DNA of 57,117 nt from Mycobacterium sp. (GTDB lineage: Bacteria > Actinomycetota > Actinomycetes > Mycobacteriales > Mycobacteriaceae), in assembly GCA_025966225.1 (NCBI GenBank), contig JAOPVI010000259.1, forward strand, positions 1-57,117, read 5' to 3'. The first letter of the stretch is position 1. Every line of letters starts with the position of its first letter. Made by a program: the position numbers and the translations under genes. The notes below the pieces were generated by a model that saw only the letters and a program-made list of their open reading frames with translations, ran no database searches and was not told the DNA's origin. Shown one piece after another: positions 1 through 8,410 of the stretch.

Positions 1-1154
1 CCGATGTGCACGGCGATCCCGCCGATGTCGTCGCCGCGGACCTCGCACTCGCCGGTGTGCAACCCGGCACGCACCTCGATGCCGAGCGCTTGCACCGCGT
101 CGCGGATCGCCATCGCGCAGCGGATCGCACGCTGCGGGCCATCGAACATCGCCAGGAAACCGTCTCCGGACGTGCTCACCTCGCGGCCTCGGAAGCGGGC
201 GAGCTGTGACCGGACGACTGCGTCGTGCGCGTCGAGCAGCGCATGCCAGTCACGATCGCCGATCTCGGCTGCGCGGCGGGTGGAGTCCACGATGTCGGTG
301 AAGAGCACGGTGGCCAGCACCCGATCATCGGCCACTTCCGCCTGGTGGCCGGTCAGGAACTCGGCGATCACCTGGAAGGACTCGCGCCACGGTTCGACGA
401 AGTGGAACAGGTTGCGCCCCGGCAGCTCAACGTACTTCGCGCCCTCGATGTGATCGGCGACGTCCTTGCCCCACTCGGGCGGGACCAACGGATCGTCGGC
501 GTGGTGAACGACGAGGGTGGGCACGCGGATTGCCGGAAGCACTGCACGCACATCCAATTCGGACACGAGCGGCATCATGAGAGCTACAGTCCCTGGGCTC
601 GCCGCCAGGCGTTCCATTCGAGCCCACGTAGCCCGGATCTCCTCGTTCCACGGCATGTCCGGATTGAGCGCAGGTTCGAACTCGCCCGTTCCCCATACGG
701 CAACCAAGGCATCGAAGAATTCCTCCGGCGTGGGTCCGTCCGTGCGTCGTGGGTCTGCGTAGACCTCAAGCGCGATCAGCGCGGTTGTGCGAGACGGATG
801 TGTTGCCGCGAACAGCGCCGCTGGCGCGAATGCGGCGTTCAACGCGGTGAGGACCGCTTCGCGGCTCCCGAGGTCGTCGAGCACCGCGGTGATGCTGTCG
901 GACCACTGTTCCAACGTCGTCGGCGCGTCCGGCGTCACGGGATCGGATGCTCCGTTGCCCGGCTGGTCGAAGAAGATGAGTCGACCAAGCGACGTCATCG
1001 CCTCGACCCACCCCTGAATGGACGGTAACTCCGGCAGGTGTTCGCAGCAGGTGAACCAGTTCGGGACGACAACGATGTCGCGAGGACCTTCGCGCGTCGC
1101 GCGGTAGGCGACGCGCAAGTCCCCGTTCAGCGCGTAGCGCGTCTCCGAGAACAT
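1..1154 (-). CDS. Class III adenylate/guanylate cyclase with N-terminal alpha/beta-hydrolase domain (3' end outside window)
   Basis: The frame opens with ATG at 1154 (MFSETRYALNGD) and runs off the window start, so about 384 residues are visible. The first 260 or so have the alpha/beta-hydrolase pattern seen in mycobacterial hydrolase-cyclase fusions (FDQPGNGASDP loop; C-terminal VHHADDPLVP and LPGRNLFHF). A class III cyclase domain follows, with the metal-binding Asp in VLFTDIVDST and a second in STSGDGFLAMFD, so the visible part of the cyclase site looks intact. The usual nucleophile elbow Gly-x-Ser-x-Gly reads TALNAAF here, so the hydrolase domain is probably a sensor or binding module, not an enzyme. 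The likely product is cAMP from ATP; the missing C-terminus could hold further catalytic residues. Confidence 0.85.
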   Translation of the reverse strand, partial: MFSETRYALNGDLRVAYRATREGPRDIVVVPNWFTCCEHLPELPSIQGWVEAMTSLGRLIFFDQPGNGASDPVTPDAPTTLEQWSDSITAVLDDLGSREAVLTALNAAFAPAALFAATHPSRTTALIALEVYADPRRTDGPTPEEFFDALVAVWGTGEFEPALNPDMPWNEEIRATWARMERLAASPGTVALMMPLVSELDVRAVLPAIRVPTLVVHHADDPLVPPEWGKDVADHIEGAKYVELPGRNLFHFVEPWRESFQVIAEFLTGHQAEVADDRVLATVLFTDIVDSTRRAAEIGDRDWHALLDAHDAVVRSQLARFRGREVSTSGDGFLAMFDGPQRAIRCAMAIRDAVQALGIEVRAGLHTGECEVRGDDIGGIAVHI

Positions 1155-1238
1155 TGCGGAAGTCTAAGCCGAGGAGCGGGTCGAGCTTCGGTGTCATGCA
1201 ACAAGCTGAAACAAAGTGTTCTTCACGCAGTCGGTGAC

Positions 1239-1467
1239 ACCACCGATTCAAAACCTTCCACGGCCGACCCGACGGGTGGCAAAAGAGCAACCACCCGACG
1301 GCACCCTCGTGTTGACCTCCCCAACGGGCCGCGTCTACCGCAACACCCCGGCCGGCGCCGAACTCTTCCCCCAACTGCGACCGGCCTGCGCCGAGCCGAC
1401 ACCACGAAAACGCAGCGGGCGCCGCGAGAAAGCGGCCCGCACCGCGCTCGCGCGCAACAGTATCTGA
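1239..1467 (+). pseudogene. Degenerate C-terminal remnant of a 13E12/DUF222-HNH family protein, frameshifted
   Basis: One frame reads HHRFKTFHGRPDGWQ from about 1239. One base off, near 1285, another frame continues PPDGTLVLTSPTGRVYRN and AGAELFP, then an Arg/Lys-rich tail to TGA at 1465-1467. Together these match the C-terminal tail usual in 13E12 repeat-family (DUF222 plus HNH) proteins of mycobacteria. A single A missing in the run at about 1283-1286 would explain the shift. A TGA precedes the first part in its frame, so the body of the gene is absent. Assignment is from motif memory only. Confidence 0.6.
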
Positions 1468-2532
1468 CTATGCGATGGTCGCGCTCGCAATGACCTCGTC
1501 ACCCTCGACGTCGGGCCGATACAGCACCATCGTCTGACCGGGCGCCACGCCGCGTAGCGCGGTGCGCAAGTCGACCACCAACTGGTCCCCACGCAGTTCC
1601 GCGACGCCAGCCGCGAGCCCGCCGTGCGCGCGCACCTGCACCTCGCATTCGAGGGGTGCGTCCAGCGCGGCACCCGACGTGAAGACCGGACGCTCGCCCG
1701 TCAACGTCCACACGTCGAGTTCCTCGACGTCGCCGACCCGGACGGTCCCGGTTTTGGCGTCGATGGAGGTGACGTAGCGCGGAGTGCCGTCGGGGCCGGG
1801 TCCGGCGATGCCAAGGCCCTTGCGCTGTCCGATCGTAAACCCGTGCACGCCATCGTGTTCGGCCAGCACCGTGCCACTGGAGTCGACGACCGTGCCGCGC
1901 CGCATGCCGATGCGCGTCCCGAGGAACGTCCTGGTGTCACCGCTGGGGATGAAGCAGATGTCGTGGCTGTCGGGCTTGTCGGCGACCGCCAACCCGCACT
2001 GCGCCGCCTCCTCGCGAATCTGCGGCTTGGGGGTGTCGCCGATCGGGAACGCGGCGTGCCGCAACTGATCTGCGGTGAGCACACCCAATACGTAGGACTG
2101 GTCCTTGTCCTGATCGACTGCGCGGCGCAGCCGCCCGTCGGACAGCCGGGCGTAGTGGCCGGTGGCGACGGCGTCGAAACCGAGTGCAAGCGCGCGGGCG
2201 GACAGCGCCGAGAACTTGATGGTCTCGTTGCACCGCACACACGGGTTGGGAGTCTCCCCGCGGGCATAGGACGCGACGAAGTCGTCGATGACGGCTTCCT
2301 GGAAGCGTTCGGCGAAATCCCAGACATAGAAGGGGATGTCGAGGATGTCGGCGACGCGACGCGCATCGCCGGCGTCTTCCTTCGAGCAGCATCCGCGCGA
2401 CCCCGTGCGCAGCGTTCCGGGAGCCGCCGACAGTGCGAGGTGGACGCCGACCACGTCGTGGCCGGCGGCGACCATTCGGGCGGCGGCGACCGAGGAGTCC
2501 ACCCCGCCGCTCATCGCAACAAGAACTCGCAT
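1468..2532 (-). CDS. mnmA: tRNA-specific 2-thiouridylase MnmA
   Basis: A 354-aa enzyme that adenylates and thiolates U34 of Lys, Glu and Gln tRNAs, with sulfur delivered from a cysteine desulfurase. The N-terminal PP-loop SGGVDSS is at residues 8-14, the catalytic Cys is Cys101 in [12 protein letters not shown], and the second catalytic Cys is Cys193 in [19 protein letters not shown] and the C-terminal beta-barrel domain ([12 protein letters not shown] near the end) are present. Length is normal. It starts 2 bp after the stop of the upstream cysteine desulfurase gene, so sulfur donor and acceptor genes are co-transcribed. Corresponds to Rv3024c by order. Confidence 0.97.
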   Translation of the reverse strand: MRVLVAMSGGVDSSVAAARMVAAGHDVVGVHLALSAAPGTLRTGSRGCCSKEDAGDARRVADILDIPFYVWDFAERFQEAVIDDFVASYARGETPNPCVRCNETIKFSALSARALALGFDAVATGHYARLSDGRLRRAVDQDKDQSYVLGVLTADQLRHAAFPIGDTPKPQIREEAAQCGLAVADKPDSHDICFIPSGDTRTFLGTRIGMRRGTVVDSSGTVLAEHDGVHGFTIGQRKGLGIAGPGPDGTPRYVTSIDAKTGTVRVGDVEELDVWTLTGERPVFTSGAALDAPLECEVQVRAHGGLAAGVAELRGDQLVVDLRTALRGVAPGQTMVLYRPDVEGDEVIASATIA

Positions 2533-2534
2533 GA

Positions 2535-3731
2535 CTACTTCGCGTGCCCCGCACTGGCGAGCGCGGCCTCGCGGGCGCGGCCCACGGCCACGGGCAGCAC
2601 GTCAAGCGCCGCATCGACGTCGGCCTCGGTACTGTTGTGCCCCAACGAGAATCGCAGCGATCCACGCGCGCTTGCCGAGTCGGCACCCATCGCGATGAGC
2701 ACGTGTGAAGGCTGGGCCACTCCGGCCGTGCACGCCGAACCGGTCGAACACTCGATGCCCTTGGCGTCCAACAACATCAGCAGCGCGTCGCCCTCGCACC
2801 CGCGGAAGGTGAAGTGCGTGTTGCCGGGCAGGCGTGCGTCCCCGACGGCTCCGTTGAGGTCGACGTCGTCGATCGCGGAGCGCACCCCGTCGACGAGCCG
2901 GTCGCGCAGCGCGATCAGCCGAGCCCGCTTGTCATTGAGGCCTTCGACCGCGACCCGGGCCGCCGCGGCCATGGCGACGGCTCCCGCGACGTCGGGAGTG
3001 CCCGACCGTACGTCGCGTTCCTGGCCGCCACCGTGCAGCAGCGGCACGCAGGCGGTGTCCCGCCGAAGGAACAGGGCCCCGACGCCGGTGGGACCGCCGA
3101 ACTTGTGGGCGGCGATGCTCATCGCCGAGAGCCCGCTCGCCGCGAACTCGACGGGGATCTGACCGACGGCCTGGATCGCATCGCTGTGCATCGGCACGTC
3201 GAATTCGGCGGCGATCGCCGCCAGGTCGGAGATCGGCATGATGGTGCCGACCTCGTTGTTGGCCCACATGATCGACACCAGCGCCACGTCTCCAGCATCA
3301 CGGTGCGCCTCGAGCGCTTCGCGGAGCGCGGATGGGGCGACGGCGCCATCGGAGTCGACGGGAAGCCACGTCACCTCGGCACCCTCGTGCTCGACCAGCC
3401 ACGCCACGGCGTCCAGCACCGCGTGGTGTTCGACGGGTGAGGTAACGATCCTGCGCCGCTGCGGTGCCGAATCGCGCCGGGCCCAGAAGATGCCCTTGAT
3501 CGCGAGGTTGTCGCTCTCGGTGCCGCCCGCGGTGAAGATGACTTCCGACGGCCGGGCGTCGAGTAGACCGGCCAGCGTCTCGCGGGCCTCCTCCATCCGG
3601 CGGCGCGCGGTTCGGCCTGCGGTGTGCAGCGAGGACGCGTTGCCAACCGTCGCCAGCACGTCCGTCATCGCCTCGATGGCAGCGGGGTGCATCGGGGTGG
3701 TGGCGGCATGATCCAGGTAGACGGCACGCAT
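2535..3731 (-). CDS. iscS: Cysteine desulfurase (IscS/NifS-like)
   Basis: A 398-aa class V PLP aminotransferase-fold enzyme that takes sulfur from cysteine to form a protein persulfide. The PLP Lys is Lys210 in [12 protein letters not shown]. The sulfur-accepting Cys is Cys334 in [11 protein letters not shown], with the long GSACT loop of class I desulfurases. [12 protein letters not shown] and EHHAVLD (PLP contacts) are also seen. The gene lies directly upstream of mnmA with a 2-bp gap, so one job is tRNA thiolation; Fe-S assembly is also likely because this is the Rv3025c counterpart. Start ATG at 3731. Confidence 0.96.
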   Translation of the reverse strand: MRAVYLDHAATTPMHPAAIEAMTDVLATVGNASSLHTAGRTARRRMEEARETLAGLLDARPSEVIFTAGGTESDNLAIKGIFWARRDSAPQRRRIVTSPVEHHAVLDAVAWLVEHEGAEVTWLPVDSDGAVAPSALREALEAHRDAGDVALVSIMWANNEVGTIMPISDLAAIAAEFDVPMHSDAIQAVGQIPVEFAASGLSAMSIAAHKFGGPTGVGALFLRRDTACVPLLHGGGQERDVRSGTPDVAGAVAMAAAARVAVEGLNDKRARLIALRDRLVDGVRSAIDDVDLNGAVGDARLPGNTHFTFRGCEGDALLMLLDAKGIECSTGSACTAGVAQPSHVLIAMGADSASARGSLRFSLGHNSTEADVDAALDVLPVAVGRAREAALASAGHAK

Positions 3732-3760
3732 AGCTCGTCTAGTTTACGGGCCGCACCAAC

Positions 3761-4600
3761 TCAGGCGACCAATGCGTGCCCACCGGCGACTCGGACGGAA
3801 GTCCCGCGCACGGCCGCCTCGCATCGCGCGGTCAGGTCGCGGCGGTCGTCGCCGGGCAACTGCAACGACTGCACCTGCACGTGACAGATGGTGAGCCTCG
3901 CCGTAATGACCCGGCTAATGGACTGAAGCAGGCTGTCGTCGCCGATGAATGCGGGCACCGTCGAAGGCTGACCGTCGCGATGGTGGTAGTTCAGCCGCAG
4001 CGGCTGCACGGGGCGGCCCGCGTCGATCGCACCCTGGAACATGGCCGGCCGGAACGCGCCGTAGCCCAGCCCGCACCACGTGGTGCCCTCGGGGAAGGCC
4101 ACGACGGTCTGTCCGGCACGCAACCGGGCGGCGATCGTGCGCACCACGTCGGGCAGCCGACGCAGATTGGTGCGCTCGATCGGGATCACCTTCATGAGCC
4201 GGGCGAGGAAGCCCAGTGCGGGCCAGTCGATCAGGTCGGCACGCGCGACGAACGACCCTGGCAGCACCGAGCCGATCACGAAGATGTCCACCCAAGACAC
4301 GTGGCCACTGACGACCAACACACCACTGAGATTTCGAATCGGGCCGCCGGACACCGTGATTCGCACGCCAAGGCACCGCAGCATCAGCCTGCAGTAGACG
4401 CGCTGAATCCGCGAACGGCCGGGCAGTGGAACGGCGAGCAGCGGCACCGCAGCGAACAGCAGCAGCGCGCAAATCACTCGGCCGGTGGTGCGCACCGCGA
4501 CGATCGAGGCCCTTGAGGCGTTCGCATCGGCTCTAATGCAGTGGGCCCCACACGAGGCCCGCGGGAGCCACGGAGTTTCGGTGAGCTCGTGGCTGCTCAT
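3761..4600 (-). CDS. 1-acyl-sn-glycerol-3-phosphate acyltransferase-like (PlsC/OlsA type)
   Basis: A 279-aa lysophospholipid-type acyltransferase. A membrane segment lies around residues 38-58 (VICALLLFAAVPLLAVPL), the HX4D motif is GHVSWVD, and the substrate-binding block is VAFPEGTTWCG. The gene starts with ATGA overlapping the end of the upstream GNAT gene. A PlsC-like enzyme coupled to a GNAT N-acyltransferase is the arrangement of ornithine-lipid synthesis (OlsA after OlsB), so the pair may make an acylated amino-acid lipid. That is inference from pairing; a role in phosphatidic acid synthesis is the alternative. Corresponds to Rv3026c. Confidence 0.9.
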   Translation of the reverse strand: MSSHELTETPWLPRASCGAHCIRADANASRASIVAVRTTGRVICALLLFAAVPLLAVPLPGRSRIQRVYCRLMLRCLGVRITVSGGPIRNLSGVLVVSGHVSWVDIFVIGSVLPGSFVARADLIDWPALGFLARLMKVIPIERTNLRRLPDVVRTIAARLRAGQTVVAFPEGTTWCGLGYGAFRPAMFQGAIDAGRPVQPLRLNYHHRDGQPSTVPAFIGDDSLLQSISRVITARLTICHVQVQSLQLPGDDRRDLTARCEAAVRGTSVRVAGGHALVA

Positions 4601-5448
4601 TCGGATGCTCCTCGAGTCATGTCGGTGGCTTGCGACACCGATCTCAACCGCTTGAGGTAGCGGACGTCGGCCTCGCGCTTGTCGAGCAGCGCGGGGAAGT
4701 CTCCGACGCCGAAGTCCGGATCGTGCGCCGGTTCGCCGCAGACCTTGGCACCGAGTCGCAGGTATCCCCGCATGAGCGGTGGGACACCCAGCCGGTCCGG
4801 CGGTGCGATGTCGTCAAGGCTCTTGCCGTCGATGACCACCGGGCGGTACGGACGGACGGTGTACTCGGCCGCGTGGCGTTTGCGCACGTAGTCCCGCACG
4901 CCGCGGATCTGCGTGCCAAGCGGCTCACCGTTGCCGCCGTCCAGGGGGACCGAGACGCAGCCCGCGACGTAGTCGTATCCACTGCGATCGAGGTAGGCCA
5001 GAATGCCCGCCCACATCAACAGGACGACGCCGCCGTTGCGGTGATCCTCGCGGACCACGGCCCGGCCCATCTCCACCAGGGTCGGTCTGAGTGCGTCGAG
5101 AGCGCTCACGTCGAACTCAGTGGCCGTGTACAGGCCGCCTGCGGCGATGGCGCCGGGCGGAGGGAGCATGCGGTAGCAGCCGACGAGCTCGCCGGAATCG
5201 TCCTCGCGAACGAGCAGGTGGTCGCAGAACTCGTCGAACCGGTCGGCGTCCCGGCCAGCTTCGAATCCCGGGCCGGCCCCGGATAGGTCGAAGCCGGGCT
5301 CGGAGGTGAACACGTCGTGACGCAGCCGCTGCGCGGCATCGATGAGCGCAGCGTCGGTCGAAAGGAGCAGGGTGTAGCGCGGCCCAGTCGTGCCCGGGCC
5401 CGCGCCACCGATCTCGTCAGCGGCTATGAGTACTGATGCGGCGCTCAT
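4597..5448 (-). CDS. GNAT-family N-acyltransferase, OlsB-like
   Basis: The longest frame opens at 5553, but I choose ATG 5448 (MSAASVLIAADE), giving 283 aa; the upstream residues are low-complexity and not family-like. The body (YTLLLSTDAALIDAAQRLRH, FDEFCDHLLVRED, GCYRMLPPPGA, VEMGRAVVREDHR, LMWAGILAYLDRSGYDYVAGCVSVPL) is the acyl-ACP/acyl-CoA-dependent amino-acid N-acyltransferase pattern typified by OlsB. It would acylate an amino group (ornithine in characterised relatives), after which the coupled PlsC-like protein adds a second acyl chain. The 4-bp overlap with the downstream gene supports joint function. Substrate not shown by sequence. Corresponds to Rv3027c. Confidence 0.88.
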   Translation of the reverse strand: MSAASVLIAADEIGGAGPGTTGPRYTLLLSTDAALIDAAQRLRHDVFTSEPGFDLSGAGPGFEAGRDADRFDEFCDHLLVREDDSGELVGCYRMLPPPGAIAAGGLYTATEFDVSALDALRPTLVEMGRAVVREDHRNGGVVLLMWAGILAYLDRSGYDYVAGCVSVPLDGGNGEPLGTQIRGVRDYVRKRHAAEYTVRPYRPVVIDGKSLDDIAPPDRLGVPPLMRGYLRLGAKVCGEPAHDPDFGVGDFPALLDKREADVRYLKRLRSVSQATDMTRGASE

Positions 5449-5523
5449 AACCAGCACGTTCGCTGAGCCGGTAAGCGAGCCGACTACGGCTGCGTGACGT
5501 GTCCGTGCACGCTGAGTGACGAA

Positions 5524-5566
5524 TGGGCGCACCTGGCGTGTGCAAGAACACACCCAGGCGCGCCCA
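5524..5566 (-). terminator. Strong GC-rich hairpin downstream of etfBA
   Basis: Arms 5524-5542 and 5549-5566 pair almost throughout (outer TGGGCGC with GCGCCCA) around a 6-nt loop. The hairpin lies about 58 bp beyond the etfA stop and upstream of the GNAT start. No U-tract follows on the minus strand, common for mycobacterial terminators, so termination efficiency is uncertain. Confidence 0.55.
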
Positions 5567-5623
5567 TGCGCGTCAGAGCAGGGGGAACCAGCCCTGCTTG
5601 GTCTGGTCTGCCTCTGGAGGAAG

Positions 5624-6580
5624 CTAGCCCTTGCGGGTCTTGACCGCCTCGGTCAGCTGCGGCGCGACCTTGAAGAGGTCGCCCACGATGCCGTAGTCGG
5701 CGATGTCGAAGATCGGAGCCTCTTCGTCCTTGTTGACCGCGACGATCGTCTTGGACGTCTGCATACCGGCCTTGTGCTGGATCGCCCCGGAGATGCCGAG
5801 CGCGATGTACAGCAGTGGCGATACGGTCTTGCCGGTCTGGCCCACCTGGAACTGGCCCTCGTAGAATCCGGAGTCGACGGCGGCGCGGGAAGCGCCGACC
5901 GCGGCGCCAAATGCGTCGGCGAGGTCTTCGATGACCGTGAAGTTATCCTTGCTGCCGACGCCGCGGCCGCCCGAGACGACGATCTTGGCCTCGGTGAGCT
6001 CCGGGCGCGCGCTCTTCTGCGCAGGGTGGCGGGCGGTGATCTTCGTGGCGTTCTCCGCGGGCGCGGGCACCTCGACGGTCACCAATTCGCCTGCCCCGTC
6101 AGCGGGCTCGGCCTCGACCGAACCCGGACGCAGCGCGATGATCGTGACGTCGCTGGCCGCCTTCGCCTCGACGGTGTAGGCACCGCCGAACACGGAGTGG
6201 ACGCCGACCGGACCCTCGTTGACGCCGACGACGTCCCACAGCACACCGGAGTAGGTCGCGGCCGCGAGGCGACCCGCGACTTCCTTGCCCTCGGCCGTGG
6301 AGGCGACCAATACCGCCGCGGGGGAAGCCGATTCGATGAGCGCCTCCAGCACGGCCACCTCGGGGGTGACGAGGTACTGGTCGACGACGTCGGACTCCGC
6401 GGCGTAGATCTTCGCCGCGCCCGCTGCCTTCAGTGCTTCGGTGAGCGTCGCTGCGGTGCCCGGAGCGGCGACCACGACGGCGGAGGGTTCGCCCAGTGCG
6501 CGGGCCGCGGTGATGAGCTCACCGGTGATGGTCTTCAACTTGCCTTCTGCGTGCTCGACGAGCACGAGTACTTCTGCCAT
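5624..6580 (-). CDS. etfA: Electron transfer flavoprotein alpha subunit
   Basis: A 318-aa FixB/EtfA subunit. The C-terminal FAD domain is clear: [52 protein letters not shown] and [13 protein letters not shown]. It pairs with the EtfB encoded 44 bp upstream and holds FAD that carries electrons from acyl-CoA and related dehydrogenases to ETF:quinone oxidoreductase and the membrane quinone pool. Length and motifs are normal. Counterpart of Rv3028c (fixB). Confidence 0.97.
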   Translation of the reverse strand: MAEVLVLVEHAEGKLKTITGELITAARALGEPSAVVVAAPGTAATLTEALKAAGAAKIYAAESDVVDQYLVTPEVAVLEALIESASPAAVLVASTAEGKEVAGRLAAATYSGVLWDVVGVNEGPVGVHSVFGGAYTVEAKAASDVTIIALRPGSVEAEPADGAGELVTVEVPAPAENATKITARHPAQKSARPELTEAKIVVSGGRGVGSKDNFTVIEDLADAFGAAVGASRAAVDSGFYEGQFQVGQTGKTVSPLLYIALGISGAIQHKAGMQTSKTIVAVNKDEEAPIFDIADYGIVGDLFKVAPQLTEAVKTRKG

Positions 6581-6624
6581 TGCCTTTGAATCGCTCTCTG
6601 CGTGGGGTCGGTGGGGTCTGGGGC

Positions 6625-7416
6625 TCAGACGAGCTTCTGCGCGATGAGGTAGTCGGCGATCTGCTTGCCGCCCTCGCCCTCATCGGTCACCTTCTCGCCC
6701 GCGGTCTTCGGGGGCTTCGGGGTGGCGGACTCGACGGTCGACCACGCGTTCGCGCCACCGACCTCGTCGGCCTCGACACCGATCCCGGCCAGCGTCAGCG
6801 CTGAGACAGGCTTCTTCTTCGCGGCCATGATGCCCTTGAAGGAGGGGAATCGAGCGTCCTCGACGATCTTTTCGCTGACACTGATGACCGCGGGCAGCGC
6901 GGCCTCGAGTTCGAACACGCCGTCATCGGTCTCGCGCTCGCCGGTGACCTTGCCGTCGGCGACATCGATGCTGCGCATGTGCGTCAACTGGGGCAGTCCG
7001 AGGTAGTGGGCGAGCATCGCGGGGACGGCACCGCCGACGCCGTCGCTGGACTCGTTGCCCGCGATGACGAGCCCGACGTCCTCGATCTGCCCGAGCGCGC
7101 TCGCCAGTGCGAACGAAGTCTGGATGGCGTCCGAGCCGTGCAGTCCCTCGTCGGAGAGGTGGTACGCCTCGTCGGCGCCCATCGACAACGCGCGACGGAT
7201 GGCCGACTCGGCACTCGAAGGCCCGGCGGTCAGCACGACTACGTTGTAGCCAGCGTCAGCGTGCTTCTCCTTGAGCTGTAGCGCGACCTCGACCGCCTTC
7301 TCGTTGATCTCGTCCAGCACGGGGTCGCTACCGGCCCGGTCCAGCGTGAAGTCATCCGAGAGTTGGCGATTCTCGTAGTCTGGGACCTGCTTGATCAGGA
7401 CCACGATGTTCGTCAT
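6625..7416 (-). CDS. etfB: Electron transfer flavoprotein beta subunit
   Basis: ATG 7416 (MTNIVVLIKQVPDYE) is preferred over the longer frame from 7467, because the family begins with this IVVLIKQVPD strand; this gives 263 aa. AMP-binding and signature regions are visible (VVVLTAGPSS, ALSMGADEAYHL, LVIAGNESSDGVGGAVPAMLA, GIMAAKKKPV). It forms the ETF heterodimer with the downstream EtfA. First gene of the etfBA unit; the 208-bp gap to the divergent MGLP methyltransferase gene must hold promoters for both directions. Counterpart of Rv3029c. Confidence 0.96.
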   Translation of the reverse strand: MTNIVVLIKQVPDYENRQLSDDFTLDRAGSDPVLDEINEKAVEVALQLKEKHADAGYNVVVLTAGPSSAESAIRRALSMGADEAYHLSDEGLHGSDAIQTSFALASALGQIEDVGLVIAGNESSDGVGGAVPAMLAHYLGLPQLTHMRSIDVADGKVTGERETDDGVFELEAALPAVISVSEKIVEDARFPSFKGIMAAKKKPVSALTLAGIGVEADEVGGANAWSTVESATPKPPKTAGEKVTDEGEGGKQIADYLIAQKLV

Positions 7417-7571
7417 GGGTGTGGTTCGTCCTCCTCGATGAGGCCGGAAAGCGGCCAGTTCTATCACGTCTTACGCAATGACCACCATATTACTCGTCGG
7501 TAACTTAAGGTGATACGCACGAACACCATAACTGGTCTTAGTTTGTATGCTGACCTCCCCTCGAGTCGGCT

Positions 7572-7589
7572 ACCCGTTCGTGAACGGGT
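7572..7589. promoter_or_regulatory. Palindrome upstream of the MGLP methyltransferase gene
   Basis: ACCCGTTCGTGAACGGGT: two perfect 8-bp arms with a 2-bp centre, ending 35 bp before the ATG at 7625. The position fits an operator, or a 5'-UTR hairpin for the MGLP operon. No cognate regulator identified. Confidence 0.45.
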
Positions 7590-7624
7590 GACAAACCACT
7601 TCCCTGCGTTAGCCTGCGTTTGAA

Positions 7625-8410
7625 ATGAGTGCATTTTCCGTCCACGAGCCGTCGGCCGACCTCCCCCTCACCGGCGAGCGCACAGTCCCAGGGCTGGCGG
7701 AGGAGAATTACTGGTTCCGCCGCCACGAAGTCGTCTACCAGCGGCTGGCGCAGCGCTGCGCGGGCCGCGACGTATTGGAAGCGGGCTGCGGCGAGGGGTA
7801 CGGGGCCGACCTGCTCGCCAACGTCGCAACCCGGGTGATCGGCATCGACTATGACGAGCAGACCGTCGCGCACGTGCGGGCCAGGTACCCGCGGATCGAC
7901 ATGCGCCACGGCAACCTCGCCGAACTGCCGCTGTCCGCGGATGAAGTGGATGTGGTCGTCAACTTCCAGGTGATCGAACACCTTTGGGACCAGGCACAAT
8001 TCGTCACCGAATGTCACCGGGTGCTGCGACCCGGTGGGGTACTGCTGATGTCCACGCCCAACCGCATCACGTTCTCCCCCGGCCGGGACACTCCGCTCAA
8101 TCCGTTCCACACGCGTGAGCTCAACGCCGCCGAACTCACCGAGTTGCTCGTCGACGCGGGCTTCACCGTCGAGGCCATGCTCGGCGTCTTTCACGGCCCG
8201 CGCCTTGTCGAGCTCGACGAGAAGCACGGCGGTTCCATCATCGACGCGCAAATTGCGCGCGCCGTCGCCGGCGCCGCGTGGCCGGACGGCCTGCTTTCCG
8301 ACGTGACCGGCCTTTCCACCAGCGACTTCGAACTCGTCGAAACGGGAGCACGCGAGCGCCGGAACATCGACGAGAGCCTCGATCTCGTCGCCATCGCGGT
8401 ACGTCCGTGA
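7625..8410 (+). CDS. SAM-dependent methyltransferase of the MGLP locus (Rv3030-like)
   Basis: A 261-aa class I methyltransferase: motif I LEAGCGEGYG (residues 51-60), acidic residue after strand 2 in VIGIDYDEQT (Asp75), motif III region VVNFQVIEHLWDQ, then HRVLRPGGVLLMSTPNR. It opens a plus-strand operon with a GH57 enzyme and a GT4-fold glucosyltransferase, the order known for methylglucose-lipopolysaccharide synthesis in mycobacteria, so a sugar O-methyltransferase role on the 1,4-glucan chain is the leading idea. The sugar position methylated cannot be read from sequence. Its TGA overlaps the GTG start of the next gene. Confidence 0.92.
   Translation: MSAFSVHEPSADLPLTGERTVPGLAEENYWFRRHEVVYQRLAQRCAGRDVLEAGCGEGYGADLLANVATRVIGIDYDEQTVAHVRARYPRIDMRHGNLAELPLSADEVDVVVNFQVIEHLWDQAQFVTECHRVLRPGGVLLMSTPNRITFSPGRDTPLNPFHTRELNAAELTELLVDAGFTVEAMLGVFHGPRLVELDEKHGGSIIDAQIARAVAGAAWPDGLLSDVTGLSTSDFELVETGARERRNIDESLDLVAIAVRP

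Noticed and set aside
1624..3162. Long plus-strand open frame (512 codons) opposite mnmA and iscS
   Set aside because: Composition is the mirror of the minus-strand genes, with no domain; mnmA and iscS on the other strand have clear catalytic motifs.
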